Source: an uncultured Mediterraneibacter sp. | GTDB taxonomy: Bacteria > Bacillota > Clostridia > Lachnospirales > Lachnospiraceae | Reading direction: 5' to 3' | DNA length: 64,000 nucleotides | Assembly (NCBI GenBank): GCA_944376695.1 | Contig: CALWDM010000001.1 | Coordinates: forward strand, 1 to 64,000 | Shown: positions 53,610-63,625 of the stretch, piece by piece | How the letters are laid out: every line of letters begins with the position of its first letter | Numbering within the stretch: position 1 is the first letter of the stretch | Made by a program: the position numbers and the translations under genes | Notes under the pieces: generated by a model | What the model saw: the letters and a program-made list of their open reading frames with translations, nothing else | The model's database searches: none | Told to the model about the DNA's origin: nothing

Positions 53610-53637
53610 CCATTTTCCGCTTTTGAGGAAAATGGAG
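53610..53637 (+). promoter_or_regulatory. Hairpin over the ribosome binding site
   Basis: CCATTTTCC/GGAAAATGG, a 9-bp perfect stem whose right end includes the GG of the GGAG used by the next gene. Confidence 0.45.
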
Positions 53638-53647
53638 TACAGAGAAA

Positions 53648-54085
53648 ATGAAAAAGAGGATACTTACTGTGAAGCGACTGAGTGAATACTTATTTCTGGG
53701 AACTCTCGGCGGGGTCCTGTATTATACATTTGAAGTGATATTCCGGGGATTTTCCCACTGGTCCATGTTCCTGCTCGGCGGGCTCTGCCTTATTTTTTTC
53801 GCCCAGCAGGGGATGTGGACCGGGTGGGATGCGCCGCTCTGGAAACAGGTGGGCTGGTGTGTGATCTTTGTCACAGCGTGCGAGTTTATCACCGGGATCT
53901 TTGTAAATAAAATAATGGGCTGGGCAGTGTGGGATTACACGGACCAGCCCTTTCAGCTGATGGGGCAGATCTGCCTGCCCTTTGCCGTCATCTTTTCCGG
54001 CCTGTGCGTGCTTGGCATCTTTCTCAGCAGTTATCTCCTGCATTTTCTGTACGGGGAGAAACTGCCGCATTTCCACGTGCTGTAA
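53648..54085 (+). CDS. Putative ABC transporter membrane protein (CmpB-like, PF06541 type)
   Basis: 145-residue protein with four hydrophobic segments. The family pattern includes GGVLYYTFEVIFRGFSHWSMFLLGGLC, FITGIFVNKIMGWAVWDYT and FQLMGQICLPFA. Despite the family name its role is unknown. The 3' end overlaps the convergent protease-like gene by 62 bp. The ribosome binding site lies beside a hairpin. Confidence 0.72.
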   Translation: MKKRILTVKRLSEYLFLGTLGGVLYYTFEVIFRGFSHWSMFLLGGLCLIFFAQQGMWTGWDAPLWKQVGWCVIFVTACEFITGIFVNKIMGWAVWDYTDQPFQLMGQICLPFAVIFSGLCVLGIFLSSYLLHFLYGEKLPHFHVL

Positions 54086-55013
54086 AGAGCAGGAGCAGGA
54101 TCGCGGCGGTCAGCACAATGGTCACGGACAGCCCGCCCTCGGCTCCGAAAGAACCGCCGTTCCAGAGTGAACGGGTCGGATCAGAGGTGGAGGAGAAAAG
54201 AGAGCAGGACATCTTAAGGCCGCTCACCTCCATACCGAATACGTTTCCCTGCATAAAATTCCATACCGTATGCATGGCTCCCGCTCCCCAGATATTGCCT
54301 GTTCTCAGGAAATACAGCGAGAATACCACACCCGCCAGCAGAAGATTGACGATCGCCAGCAGGGAGATCCCGGGGTTAAAAAGATGGAGCACAGAGAACA
54401 CTGCGGAATTTAGGAAAACTGCCGCGGCCGCCGGATATCTGCGCCCCAGAGACACCATAAAATAGCCCCGGCAGAGCACTTCCTCCCCCATGCCCTGGAC
54501 GACGAACCCGAGCAGGAACAGCAGGAAGAAGACAGGGGAAAAGCCGGGAGAGATCCCGTCGATGGTCATGGAACCTGTCAGGACATTGATAAGGACGACT
54601 CCACAGAAGAGAAGAAGCCCGATTCCTGCGCCTGCAAGATACTGGGTGAATGCTTTTTTGCGCACAAATCCCATGGATGCGGCGGTCCGCTTCTGGAGAA
54701 AAATACAGAAAAGAACCGTGATGAGGATCATAGCTGCATTAGAGAGCAGTGTGACGATCATAATGGGATCGGAACCCAGGAGCGAATTCATCAGCTCCTC
54801 AGCCTGCCGCAGATCTCTGCTGGCAAACTGCTCAAGAATACTGCTGTCAGCCAGGGCCGCAATTACGCCTCCCACGATCACGATGACGCTTGCCGCCACG
54901 GATGAGACTAAGTAAACGAGAAAAAATATCAGCAGTTCTATAAACCAGTTCTGCCCCTTCTGCCTGTCTGCCGCCTGCTTCATGTGAGGCGGGAATGCCG
55001 GATATTGAATCAT
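54024..55013 (-). CDS. CPBP family intramembrane metalloprotease
   Basis: 329-residue membrane protein with about eight hydrophobic segments and the CPBP (Abi) motifs: GMGEEVLCRGYFM (EExxxR), FSVLHLFNPG and GAGAMHTVWNFM. Such proteins include CAAX-type proteases and bacteriocin self-immunity proteins. GGAGGACAGAATA precedes the ATG. The tail (about the last 60 residues) adds a hydrophobic span and the stretch overlapping the convergent gene. Confidence 0.82.
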   Translation of the reverse strand: MIQYPAFPPHMKQAADRQKGQNWFIELLIFFLVYLVSSVAASVIVIVGGVIAALADSSILEQFASRDLRQAEELMNSLLGSDPIMIVTLLSNAAMILITVLFCIFLQKRTAASMGFVRKKAFTQYLAGAGIGLLLFCGVVLINVLTGSMTIDGISPGFSPVFFLLFLLGFVVQGMGEEVLCRGYFMVSLGRRYPAAAAVFLNSAVFSVLHLFNPGISLLAIVNLLLAGVVFSLYFLRTGNIWGAGAMHTVWNFMQGNVFGMEVSGLKMSCSLFSSTSDPTRSLWNGGSFGAEGGLSVTIVLTAAILLLLFTARGNAAVSPRTENAGDNC

Positions 55014-55035
55014 TATTCTGTCCTCCTGATTTGTG

Positions 55036-55054
55036 TGATACTAACACTGTATCA
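55036..55054. promoter_or_regulatory. Dyad upstream of the CPBP gene
   Basis: TGATAC-TAACACT-GTATCA inverted repeat about 23 bp before the minus-strand start; operator-like. Confidence 0.4.
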
Positions 55055-55156
55055 TGGAACACTGGAAAATTCTATGTAATTTTTTTTTTAGATTTATTTA
55101 ATATTTAACGCGATGTTACTCATCCTTTACTTGCCCTGACTTTCCGTCCTTTCCGG

Positions 55157-55185
55157 TTGAACAGATTTCTCAAAAATGCTATAAT
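55157..55185 (+). promoter_or_regulatory. SigA promoter of mutS
   Basis: TTGAAC (55157-55162), 17-nt spacer, consensus TATAAT (55180-55185). Confidence 0.8.
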
Positions 55186-55267
55186 ACATCCGCAGAAATT
55201 TTTACCTGCGCACATGTATGCCAGGACTGGAGGAAAATGTGCGCGCATACAGCAAAGGAGTACAAAC

Positions 55268-57919
55268 GTGGCAGAATTAACACCAATGATGAAGCAGTAC
55301 ATGGAGACGAAGGCCCAGTATCCGGACTGTATCCTCTTTTATAGATTAGGAGATTTTTACGAGATGTTCTTTGACGATGCGCTGACCGCGTCGAGGGAAC
55401 TGGAGATCACGCTGACCGGCAAAAACTGCGGCCAGGAAGAGAGGGCACCCATGTGCGGTGTCCCTTATCATGCTGTGGAAGGCTACCTGAATAAGCTGGT
55501 GTCAAAAGGATATAAAGTGGCAATCTGCGAACAGGTGGAAGACCCGAAGACGGCAAAAGGGATCGTAAAGCGTGATGTGGTGCGCATTGTCACGCCGGGA
55601 ACGAACCTGGATACCCAGGCGCTGGATGAGACGAGGAACAATTATATCATGTGCATTGTCTATATCGCGGACCGCTACGGAGTGTCTGTATCTGATATCA
55701 CGACAGGGGATTATTTCGTGACAGAGATCCCGGACAGCGCGAAGCTCATGGATGAGATCTACCGTTTCTCCCCGTCGGAGATCATCTGCAATGAAGCCTT
55801 TTATATGAGCGGCATGGACCTGGACGGCATGAAGGAGCGGCTGGGCATCACTATCTATTCCCTGGATTCCTGGTATTTTGACGACGAGGTGTGCAGGCAG
55901 AAGCTGCTGGAGCACTTTAAGGTGTCGTCCTTTGCAGGGCTGGGGCTGGCAGATTATGACTGCGGGATCATCAGCGCGGGGGCGCTCCTGCAGTATCTTC
56001 TGGAGACGCAGAAAAACTCCCTGTCCAACCTGACGCATATCACCCCTTACGCCGCGGGAAAATACATGATGCTGGACAGCTCTACAAGGCGGAACCTGGA
56101 GCTGTGCGAGACACTGCGCGAGAAGCAGAAGAGGGGCTCTCTTCTCTGGGTGCTGGACAAGACGAAGACCGCCATGGGGGCAAGAACGCTGCGAAAATAT
56201 GTGGAGCAGCCTCTGATCGATAAAAAGGAGATCGAGAAACGGCTGGATGCTGTTGCAGAGCTGAAGGACAGCGCCATCTCCCGGGAGGAGATCCGCGAGT
56301 ACCTCTCCCCGGTCTATGACCTGGAGAGGCTGATCACAAGGATCGCATACGGGACCGCAAACCCGAGAGACCTGACCGCGTTCCGCAGCTCCCTTGAAAT
56401 GCTCCCGCATATCCGCTATATCCTGGAAGAAATGCAGTCAGAGCTTGTGAAAAATATCCACGACGATATGGATCCCCTGGAGGATCTCTGCACACTGGTA
56501 AAAGACGCGATCCGCGAGGAACCGCCCATAGCCATGAAAGAGGGCAATATCATCCGGGACGGCTACAATGAAGAAGTAGACAAGCTCCGCCGGGCAAAGT
56601 CAGACGGCAAGGAATGGCTGGCAAAGCTGGAAAACGATGAGAAGGAAAAGACGGGGATCAAAAATCTCCGCATCAAATACAACAAAGTGTTCGGTTATTA
56701 TCTGGAAGTTACCAATTCCTATAAGGACATGGTGCCGGACTACTATACGCGAAAGCAGACACTGGCCAATGCCGAGCGGTACATCACCCCGGAGTTAAAA
56801 GAGCTGGAGGATATGATCCTGGGCGCGGAGGATAAGCTCTATGCGCTGGAATATGAAATCTACAGCCAGGTCAGGGATACCATCGCCGGGGAGATCGAGC
56901 GGATCCAGAAGACTGCGAAGGCTGTAGCAGCCCTGGACGCGTTTGCCTCCCTTGCCGTTGTGTCAGAGCGGAATAATTATACCCGCCCGAAGATCAATGA
57001 GAAAGGGATCATTGATATTAAAGACGGGCGTCATCCGGTGGTGGAGCGGATGATCCCCAATGATATGTTTATCGCAAATGATACGTATCTGGATGACAAA
57101 AAACACCGGATCTCTATCATCACCGGGCCGAACATGGCCGGAAAATCCACGTATATGCGCCAGACTGCACTGATCGCTTTGATGGCGCAGATCGGTTCCT
57201 TTGTGCCGGCGAAGAGTGCAAACATCGGCCTGTCTGACCGGATCTTCACGAGGGTAGGCGCGTCGGACGACCTGGCATCCGGCCAGAGTACCTTTATGGT
57301 AGAGATGACGGAAGTGGCGAACATCTTAAGGAATGCGACCTCGAAGAGCCTTCTGATCCTGGATGAGATCGGAAGGGGGACGAGTACGTTCGACGGCCTT
57401 TCTATCGCATGGGCTGTAGTGGAATACATCAGCGACAGCCGCCTGCTTGGGGCGAAGACCCTTTTCGCGACCCATTACCATGAGCTGACCGAGCTGGAGG
57501 GCAAGATCAGCAATGTCAACAATTACTGCATCGCAGTCAAGGAAAAGGGCGATGACATCGTGTTCCTGCGCAAGATCGTAAAAGGCGGCGCGGACAAAAG
57601 CTACGGCATCCAGGTGGCAAAACTGGCAGGAGTGCCGGACCTGGTGATCGAGCGCGCGAAAGAGATTGTCGAGGAATTAAGCGATGAGGATGTGACTGCA
57701 AAGGTCAGCGAGATCGCGGTCAGGGAGCGCAGCGAAAAGAAGCGGCCAAAGGTGAAGAAATACGATGAAGTGGACATTGCGCAGATGTCGCTTTTTGATA
57801 CCGTGAAGGACGGCGATGTCCTCGAGGAACTGAAGAACCTTGACGTAGGCAATATGACGCCCATCGACGCGCTGAATACGATATACAGACTTCAGAATAA
57901 GCTGAAGAACAGATGGTAA
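55268..57919 (+). CDS. mutS: DNA mismatch repair protein MutS
   Basis: 883-residue mismatch-recognition ATPase. N-terminal mismatch-binding motif [15 protein letters not shown], Walker [17 protein letters not shown], Walker [17 protein letters not shown], and [10 protein letters not shown]. Length is typical. The start is GTG 55268 after AAAGGAGTACAAAC; the longer frame from 55157 begins inside the promoter. Heads the mutS-mutL-miaA operon. Confidence 0.96.
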   Translation: MAELTPMMKQYMETKAQYPDCILFYRLGDFYEMFFDDALTASRELEITLTGKNCGQEERAPMCGVPYHAVEGYLNKLVSKGYKVAICEQVEDPKTAKGIVKRDVVRIVTPGTNLDTQALDETRNNYIMCIVYIADRYGVSVSDITTGDYFVTEIPDSAKLMDEIYRFSPSEIICNEAFYMSGMDLDGMKERLGITIYSLDSWYFDDEVCRQKLLEHFKVSSFAGLGLADYDCGIISAGALLQYLLETQKNSLSNLTHITPYAAGKYMMLDSSTRRNLELCETLREKQKRGSLLWVLDKTKTAMGARTLRKYVEQPLIDKKEIEKRLDAVAELKDSAISREEIREYLSPVYDLERLITRIAYGTANPRDLTAFRSSLEMLPHIRYILEEMQSELVKNIHDDMDPLEDLCTLVKDAIREEPPIAMKEGNIIRDGYNEEVDKLRRAKSDGKEWLAKLENDEKEKTGIKNLRIKYNKVFGYYLEVTNSYKDMVPDYYTRKQTLANAERYITPELKELEDMILGAEDKLYALEYEIYSQVRDTIAGEIERIQKTAKAVAALDAFASLAVVSERNNYTRPKINEKGIIDIKDGRHPVVERMIPNDMFIANDTYLDDKKHRISIITGPNMAGKSTYMRQTALIALMAQIGSFVPAKSANIGLSDRIFTRVGASDDLASGQSTFMVEMTEVANILRNATSKSLLILDEIGRGTSTFDGLSIAWAVVEYISDSRLLGAKTLFATHYHELTELEGKISNVNNYCIAVKEKGDDIVFLRKIVKGGADKSYGIQVAKLAGVPDLVIERAKEIVEELSDEDVTAKVSEIAVRERSEKKRPKVKKYDEVDIAQMSLFDTVKDGDVLEELKNLDVGNMTPIDALNTIYRLQNKLKNRW

Positions 57920-57935
57920 AAGAGAGGAGATTAAG

Positions 57936-60041
57936 ATGCCCCACATTCAGGTATTGGATCAGGTGACGATCGATAAGATCGCTGCGGGCGAGGTCATCGA
58001 GCGCCCGGCTTCTATTGTAAAAGAACTGGTGGAAAATGCCATCGACGCCGGGGCGGATTCCGTGACCGTGGAGATCCGGGACGGCGGCATTGACTTTATC
58101 CGCGTGACAGACAACGGCTGCGGCATCCCCCACGATGAGGTGAGGAGCGCCTTCCTGCGCCATTCTACGAGCAAGATCCGCAGCGTGGAAGACCTGATGC
58201 ACATCAGCTCCCTGGGCTTCCGCGGCGAGGCGCTCTCGAGTATCGCGGCAGTCACGCGCACAGAGTTGATTACAAAGACCGGGGACTGCGAGTTCGGGAC
58301 AAGATATGTGATCGAGGGCGGAAAGGAAGTCTCTTTAGAGGAGACCGGCGCGCCTGACGGGACGACGTTCCTTGTGCATCAGCTCTTTTACAATGTGCCT
58401 GCAAGGCGGAAGTTCTTAAAGACGCCCATGACAGAAGCAGGGCATGTACAGGACCTGCTCATGCACCTGGCGCTGTCCCATCCGGAAGTAGCGTTCCTCT
58501 TTAAAAACAATAACCAGGAGAAACTCCGGACTTCGGGAAACGGAAAATTAAAAGATGTGATCTATAACATATACGGGCGTGACATCGCGTCCAATCTGCT
58601 GGACATTGATTACGAAAAGTCAGGCCTGAGGATCACGGGCTATCTTGGGAAGCCGGTCATCACAAGAGGAAACCGGAACTTTGAAAATTTCTTTGTGAAC
58701 GGCAGGTATGTAAAAAGTCCCATGATCTCAAAATCTCTGGAGGATGCATACAAAGACTTTACCATGCAGCATAAATTTCCTTTTGCAGTCCTCCATTTCC
58801 TTGTGGACGGGGAGACGATCGACGTCAATGTCCATCCCACCAAGATGGAACTGCGCTTCCAGAGACAGCAGGACGTGTACAACACGGTCTTTGAGGGCGT
58901 GCACCGCAGGCTGCTGGAGCCGGAGCTGATCCAGAGGACGGAAGTGCCGGAACCGGTACAGGCGGAAGGATCCGGGAGGGATGCACAGGGAAGGACGGGA
59001 CAGAAAGAGAGCCCCTTTCTGCTGCGCCCGAGAAATACGGCTGCGGATGCCTTTGTATCTGCGGATGTAAAGCCCGGAGATGCCAGGTCGGAAGCTGTAC
59101 AGCCCCCGCCGCAGAAAGAGGTGCATGATGAGGATTACTTTATCCGGAAGATGCGGGAGAGGGTCACTGCCTACCATGAGCGGATGTCTTCCGCGGAAGT
59201 GGCTGACCGCAGCGCAATCTACCGCCCGGAAACACAGGCGGACAGGATCCGGGAGACGGTAAGATACGGTGGGGAAAAAGTCCGGACACCAGGAAACATT
59301 CAGGAGCCGGAGAAGGCGGAAACAATGCGGGAGGAAGCAGGCCAGGCGGCTCTGAAGCCAGAGGGAAAACCAGCTTCCAAAGGGGACGCTCCGTCCGAGG
59401 CTCCTCAGAAACCGCAGCAGCTTGATCTTTTTGAGGAGAATTTCCTGAAGCGGGATGTCCGCGCGGAATACAGGCTGATCGGACAGGTGTTTGACACCTA
59501 CTGGCTCGTGCAGTTTCAGGACAGTCTGTACATTATAGACCAGCATGCAGCCCATGAGAGGGTGCTGTATGAGCGTACGCTGAAGGGGATGAAGACAAGA
59601 GAGTTTACTTCCCAGTATTTAAGCCCGCCGATCATACTGACGCTTTCTATGCAGGAAGCGAGGCTTCTGGAGGAACATATAGACCGGTTCACCCGGATCG
59701 GCTTTGAGATCGAGCCCTTTGGCTCCGAAGAGTATGCAGTGCGCGCAGTGCCGGACAATCTGTTCGGCATTGCGAAAAAAGAACTGCTGATGGAGATGAT
59801 CGATGACCTGGGGGACGGGCTGAATACGTCTATGACTCCGGACCTGATCGACGAGAAAGTAGCGTCCATGTCCTGCAAAGCCGCTGTGAAAGGAAACAAC
59901 AGACTCTCCGCCCAGGAGGTTGACGCTCTGATCGGGGAGCTCCTCACCCTGGATAATCCGTACCACTGCCCCCACGGAAGGCCGACCATCATCGCCATGA
60001 CGAAAAGAGAGCTGGAAAAGAAATTTAAGAGGATCGTATAA
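57936..60041 (+). CDS. mutL: DNA mismatch repair protein MutL
   Basis: 701-residue mismatch repair ATPase. GHKL N-terminus: ELVENAIDAGADSV, DNGCGIP, SLGFRGEALSSI. Linker about 335-500 is low-complexity. The C-terminal domain holds the endonuclease motif DQHAAHERVLYE and CPHGRPT, so it should nick DNA itself, as expected where MutH is absent. The stop shares a base with the miaA start. Confidence 0.95.
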   Translation: MPHIQVLDQVTIDKIAAGEVIERPASIVKELVENAIDAGADSVTVEIRDGGIDFIRVTDNGCGIPHDEVRSAFLRHSTSKIRSVEDLMHISSLGFRGEALSSIAAVTRTELITKTGDCEFGTRYVIEGGKEVSLEETGAPDGTTFLVHQLFYNVPARRKFLKTPMTEAGHVQDLLMHLALSHPEVAFLFKNNNQEKLRTSGNGKLKDVIYNIYGRDIASNLLDIDYEKSGLRITGYLGKPVITRGNRNFENFFVNGRYVKSPMISKSLEDAYKDFTMQHKFPFAVLHFLVDGETIDVNVHPTKMELRFQRQQDVYNTVFEGVHRRLLEPELIQRTEVPEPVQAEGSGRDAQGRTGQKESPFLLRPRNTAADAFVSADVKPGDARSEAVQPPPQKEVHDEDYFIRKMRERVTAYHERMSSAEVADRSAIYRPETQADRIRETVRYGGEKVRTPGNIQEPEKAETMREEAGQAALKPEGKPASKGDAPSEAPQKPQQLDLFEENFLKRDVRAEYRLIGQVFDTYWLVQFQDSLYIIDQHAAHERVLYERTLKGMKTREFTSQYLSPPIILTLSMQEARLLEEHIDRFTRIGFEIEPFGSEEYAVRAVPDNLFGIAKKELLMEMIDDLGDGLNTSMTPDLIDEKVASMSCKAAVKGNNRLSAQEVDALIGELLTLDNPYHCPHGRPTIIAMTKRELEKKFKRIV

Positions 60042-60988
60042 TGAAAAGACCACTGATTATACTTGCGGGACCTACTGCGGTGGGGAAGACTGCTATTTCC
60101 ATTCGTCTGGCAAAAGCCATTGGCGCGGAGATCATCTCCGCGGATTCCATGCAGGTGTACCGCCATATGGACATCGGCTCGGCAAAGATCCGGCGGGAAG
60201 AGATGGAAGGAGTGCCCCACTATCTGATCGATGTGCTGGAACCGGAGGAAGAGTTTAACGTGGTCCGTTTCCAGCAGATGGCGAAAGCGGCTGCGGAGGA
60301 AATCTGTGCAAAAGGGAAGATCCCCCTTGTTGCAGGGGGGACCGGATTTTATATCCAGGCGCTCCTCTATGACATTGATTTTACGGAGAATGACGGAGAT
60401 ACATCATACCGCCGCTCTCTGGAAAAGGCCGCGGAAGAAAAGGGCGGGGAATATCTCCACGCCATGCTGAGGGAAGCGGATCCAAAAGCAGCGGAAGAAA
60501 TCCACCCCCACAATATCAAACGTATGATCCGCGCCCTGGAATTCCATCATCAGACCGGCGGGAAAATCTCCGAACATAATGAGGCGGAGCGGGAAAAGCG
60601 CTCGCCTTATGATTACGCTTACTTTGTCCTGACGGACGACAGGAGCCGGCTGTATGAGCGGATCGACAGGAGAGTGGACAAGATGATGGAAGAAGGTCTT
60701 CTCGACGAAGTGCGGTATCTGAAGGAGCGCGGAGTGAAGAGAGAGTCCACTGCCATGCAGGGGCTTGGCTACAAGGAACTTTACGCTTATCTTGACGGGG
60801 AATGCACGCTGGAGGAGGCGGTGCGCATCATCAAAAGAGACACCCGGCATTTCGCAAAGCGGCAGCTCACCTGGTTTAAGCGGGAGCGGGACATCATCTG
60901 GGCGGACAAGTCTGTCATCGGGCAGTCCGACGACGACGTCGTGGATTTTATGAGAAAAGAACTGAAGAACAGAGGAATCGTAAAATGA
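60041..60988 (+). CDS. miaA: tRNA dimethylallyltransferase
   Basis: 315-residue enzyme adding the isopentenyl group to A37 of tRNAs reading U-starting codons. P-loop GPTAVGKT (10-17), DSMQVYRHMDIGSAK, GGTGFYIQALLYDI and the C-terminal RRDTRHFAKRQLTWFKRE-like stretch. Overlaps mutL by one base and the next gene by 4 bp, so translated as a unit. Confidence 0.95.
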   Translation: MKRPLIILAGPTAVGKTAISIRLAKAIGAEIISADSMQVYRHMDIGSAKIRREEMEGVPHYLIDVLEPEEEFNVVRFQQMAKAAAEEICAKGKIPLVAGGTGFYIQALLYDIDFTENDGDTSYRRSLEKAAEEKGGEYLHAMLREADPKAAEEIHPHNIKRMIRALEFHHQTGGKISEHNEAEREKRSPYDYAYFVLTDDRSRLYERIDRRVDKMMEEGLLDEVRYLKERGVKRESTAMQGLGYKELYAYLDGECTLEEAVRIIKRDTRHFAKRQLTWFKRERDIIWADKSVIGQSDDDVVDFMRKELKNRGIVK

Positions 60989-62295
60989 AAGAGACAGGAT
61001 CACAATTTATCTACGAGAAGCTGGGGATTTCCGAAGAAGTCTGGAAGTACGGGCAGAAGACAGAAGAAGTCCTGAAGGAGCGCTTCCGTGAATTTGACGA
61101 GACAGCAGAATACAACCAGCTCAAGGTCCTCCATGCAATGCAGGAGAACCGGGTGAGCGAAGGCTGCTTTCACTATGCCAGCGGATATGGGTACAATGAC
61201 CAGGGAAGGGATACGCTGGAACAGGTCTATGCTTCAGCCTTCCACACAGAATCAGCCCTTGTCCGCCCGCAGATCACCTGCGGCACACACGCGCTGGCTC
61301 TTGCCCTTGCGGCAAATCTGCGTCCCGGGGACGAGCTCCTCTCCCCGGTGGGAAAACCGTATGATACTTTGGAGGAAGTGATCGGCATCCGGCCGTCCAA
61401 AGGTTCCCTTGCCGAGTACGGGATCACTTACCGGCAGGTAGAGCTTCTGGAAGACGGATATTTCGATTATCCTACGATCGAGGCAGCGTTCAATGAGAAG
61501 ACAAAGCTTGTGACCATCCAGCGCTCCAAGGGATATCAGACCCGTCCCAGCTATTCCGTAGAAAAGATCGGGGAATTGATCGCATTTATCAAGAAGAGAC
61601 GCCCGGATGTGATCTGTATGGTAGATAACTGCTATGGAGAGTTTGTGGAACGGATCGAGCCCAGCGATGTGGGAGCGGATATGATCGTAGGCTCCCTTAT
61701 CAAAAACCCGGGCGGCGGCCTTGCCCCGATCGGCGGTTACATCGCGGGAAAAGAAGAGCTGATCGAGAACTGCGCGTACCGGCTTACTTCCCCCGGACTC
61801 GGCAAAGAGGTGGGGGCCTCCCTGGGGGTGATGCAGTCCTTTTACCAGGGATTTTTCCTGGCGCCGACCGTGGTGTGCGGCGCGCTCAAAGGCGCGGTGT
61901 TCGCGGCGAATATCTATGAGAAGCTGGGGTATCCGGTGGCGCCGGACGGAAGAGAATCCCGCCATGATATCATCCAGGCAGTGACACTGGGATCACCGGA
62001 GGGCGTGATCTCTTTCTGTAAGGGAATCCAGGCGGCGGCCCCCGTGGACAGCTATGTGTCCCCTGAGCCGTGGGCAATGCCCGGCTATGACAGCGATGTG
62101 ATCATGGCAGCCGGAGCCTTTGTCCAGGGGTCATCCATCGAGCTGTCCGCGGACGGACCGATCAAACCGCCGTATGCTGTGTATTTCCAGGGCGGGCTTA
62201 CATGGACGCATGCGAAGCTGGGGATACTGAAGTCCCTGCAGAGCATGATCGACGCAGGAGTGGTTCCGATGGACAGGATCCGGGAGCTTTTATGA
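60985..62295 (+). CDS. PLP-dependent methionine gamma-lyase family (aluminum-resistance-like) protein
   Basis: 436-residue fold-type I PLP enzyme of the group named aluminium resistance protein/YnbB. RPQITCGTHALALALAANLRPGD binds cofactor phosphate, MVDNCYGEF supplies the pyridine aspartate, and Lys240 in GSLIKNPGGG is the likely Schiff-base lysine. The true reaction is uncertain, probably on a sulfur amino acid. Overlaps miaA by 4 bp (ATGA). Confidence 0.87.
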   Translation: MKETGSQFIYEKLGISEEVWKYGQKTEEVLKERFREFDETAEYNQLKVLHAMQENRVSEGCFHYASGYGYNDQGRDTLEQVYASAFHTESALVRPQITCGTHALALALAANLRPGDELLSPVGKPYDTLEEVIGIRPSKGSLAEYGITYRQVELLEDGYFDYPTIEAAFNEKTKLVTIQRSKGYQTRPSYSVEKIGELIAFIKKRRPDVICMVDNCYGEFVERIEPSDVGADMIVGSLIKNPGGGLAPIGGYIAGKEELIENCAYRLTSPGLGKEVGASLGVMQSFYQGFFLAPTVVCGALKGAVFAANIYEKLGYPVAPDGRESRHDIIQAVTLGSPEGVISFCKGIQAAAPVDSYVSPEPWAMPGYDSDVIMAAGAFVQGSSIELSADGPIKPPYAVYFQGGLTWTHAKLGILKSLQSMIDAGVVPMDRIRELL

Positions 62296-62362
62296 CCCTT
62301 TACATTGCATGGAGAAAGAATAACGGGGAAGAACCAACGGGAACAGAAGGAGGAGAAGAGCA

Positions 62363-63592
62363 GTGAAGACAGTTGCAGTAATCGGCGGGGGCGCGTCAGG
62401 GATGATGGCCGCTGTGACAGCGGCATCAGAAGGAGCCCGCGTTTTCATCCTGGAACATAAGGACAGGGTCGGCAAAAAGCTTCTGTCCACGGGGAACGGA
62501 AGGTGTAATTTTACAAATACACACCAGGAACCGCTGTGCTATCGCTCGGAAGACCCTTCATTCCCGTGGGAAATCATCGAAAAATTTGACGCTCAGAAAG
62601 CAATCTCTTTTTTCCTTCAGCTTGGGATCTATTCAAAAAACCGGAACGGATATCTCTATCCCAATTCCGACCAGGCCTCCGCAGTGCTTGACGCGTTTCG
62701 GATGGAACTGGAGCGTCTGCATGTGGAGATTCGGACAGGTGCTGATATCCGGGAAATTCTTCCAGGGAAAAAGGGCTTTATGATCCGCACAGATCACGAA
62801 AATATCCGTGCGGACCGGGTGATCCTCTGTACCGGATCCAGGGCGGCGCCTGCAACCGGGTCCGACGGGTCAGGCTATGACCTTGCCAAACGATTGGGAC
62901 ACAGGCTGATCCCGGTACTTCCCGCACTGGTCCAGCTCCGGTGTGAAGGGAGTTTCTTTAAAGCGGTCGCAGGCGTACGGGCAAACGGCAGAGTCTCTGT
63001 CTGTTCTGAGGGAGAGTGTATCGCGACGGATACAGGCGAGATCCAGCTCACGGATTACGGGATCTCAGGGATCCCTGTGTTCCAGGTGAGCCGGTATGCC
63101 GCAAAGCTCCTGTACGAGAAAAAAGAAGTGAAGGCTGTCCTGGACTTTATGCCTGATTTCACAGAAGAGCAGACCAGGGCATTCCTGAGCGCCAGGGCAA
63201 AGACGCGTACTGAGAAATCCGCGGATATGTTCCTGATTGGACTTTTCCACAAGAAACTGTCCGACCTGTGGATCAAACTTGCCCGTATCCCGCGAGAGCG
63301 GAAGGCAGGAACTTTGACAGAGGATGAGATCAGCAGGCTTGTACAACTGATCAAACGCTTCGAAGTCCCTGTAAAGGCGACGAACTCCTATGAGCAGGCG
63401 CAGGTGTGCTGCGGCGGGATCGATACCGCAGAAGTGGACCCTGAGACACTGGAATCCAGATATGTGTCCGGCCTGTATTTTGCGGGAGAGATCCTGGACG
63501 TGGACGGGATGTGCGGGGGATATAACCTGCAGTGGGCGTGGGCCAGCGGGCATGTGGCCGGGAAAGCGGCAGCCCGGAAATGCGAAAGATAA
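62363..63592 (+). CDS. HI0933-family FAD-dependent oxidoreductase
   Basis: 409-residue flavoprotein: dinucleotide motif VAVIGGGASGMMAAVTAA (4-21), the family-specific KKLLSTGNGRCNFTN (about 36-50), ILCTGSRAAPATGSDGSGYDLAKRLGH, and C-terminal LYFAGEILDVDGMCGGYNLQWAWASG, which closes over FAD. Reaction unknown. The start is GTG 62363, after AAGGAGGAG. The 67-bp gap from the PLP gene suggests the same operon. Confidence 0.9.
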   Translation: MKTVAVIGGGASGMMAAVTAASEGARVFILEHKDRVGKKLLSTGNGRCNFTNTHQEPLCYRSEDPSFPWEIIEKFDAQKAISFFLQLGIYSKNRNGYLYPNSDQASAVLDAFRMELERLHVEIRTGADIREILPGKKGFMIRTDHENIRADRVILCTGSRAAPATGSDGSGYDLAKRLGHRLIPVLPALVQLRCEGSFFKAVAGVRANGRVSVCSEGECIATDTGEIQLTDYGISGIPVFQVSRYAAKLLYEKKEVKAVLDFMPDFTEEQTRAFLSARAKTRTEKSADMFLIGLFHKKLSDLWIKLARIPRERKAGTLTEDEISRLVQLIKRFEVPVKATNSYEQAQVCCGGIDTAEVDPETLESRYVSGLYFAGEILDVDGMCGGYNLQWAWASGHVAGKAAARKCER

Positions 63593-63625
63593 AAGATAAA
63601 ATTTTAAGGAACAGGAGGCATGAAA

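Noticed and set aside
55157..55267. Extended MutS start
   Set aside because: Begins at the -35 box of the mutS promoter; GTG 55268 has a proper site.
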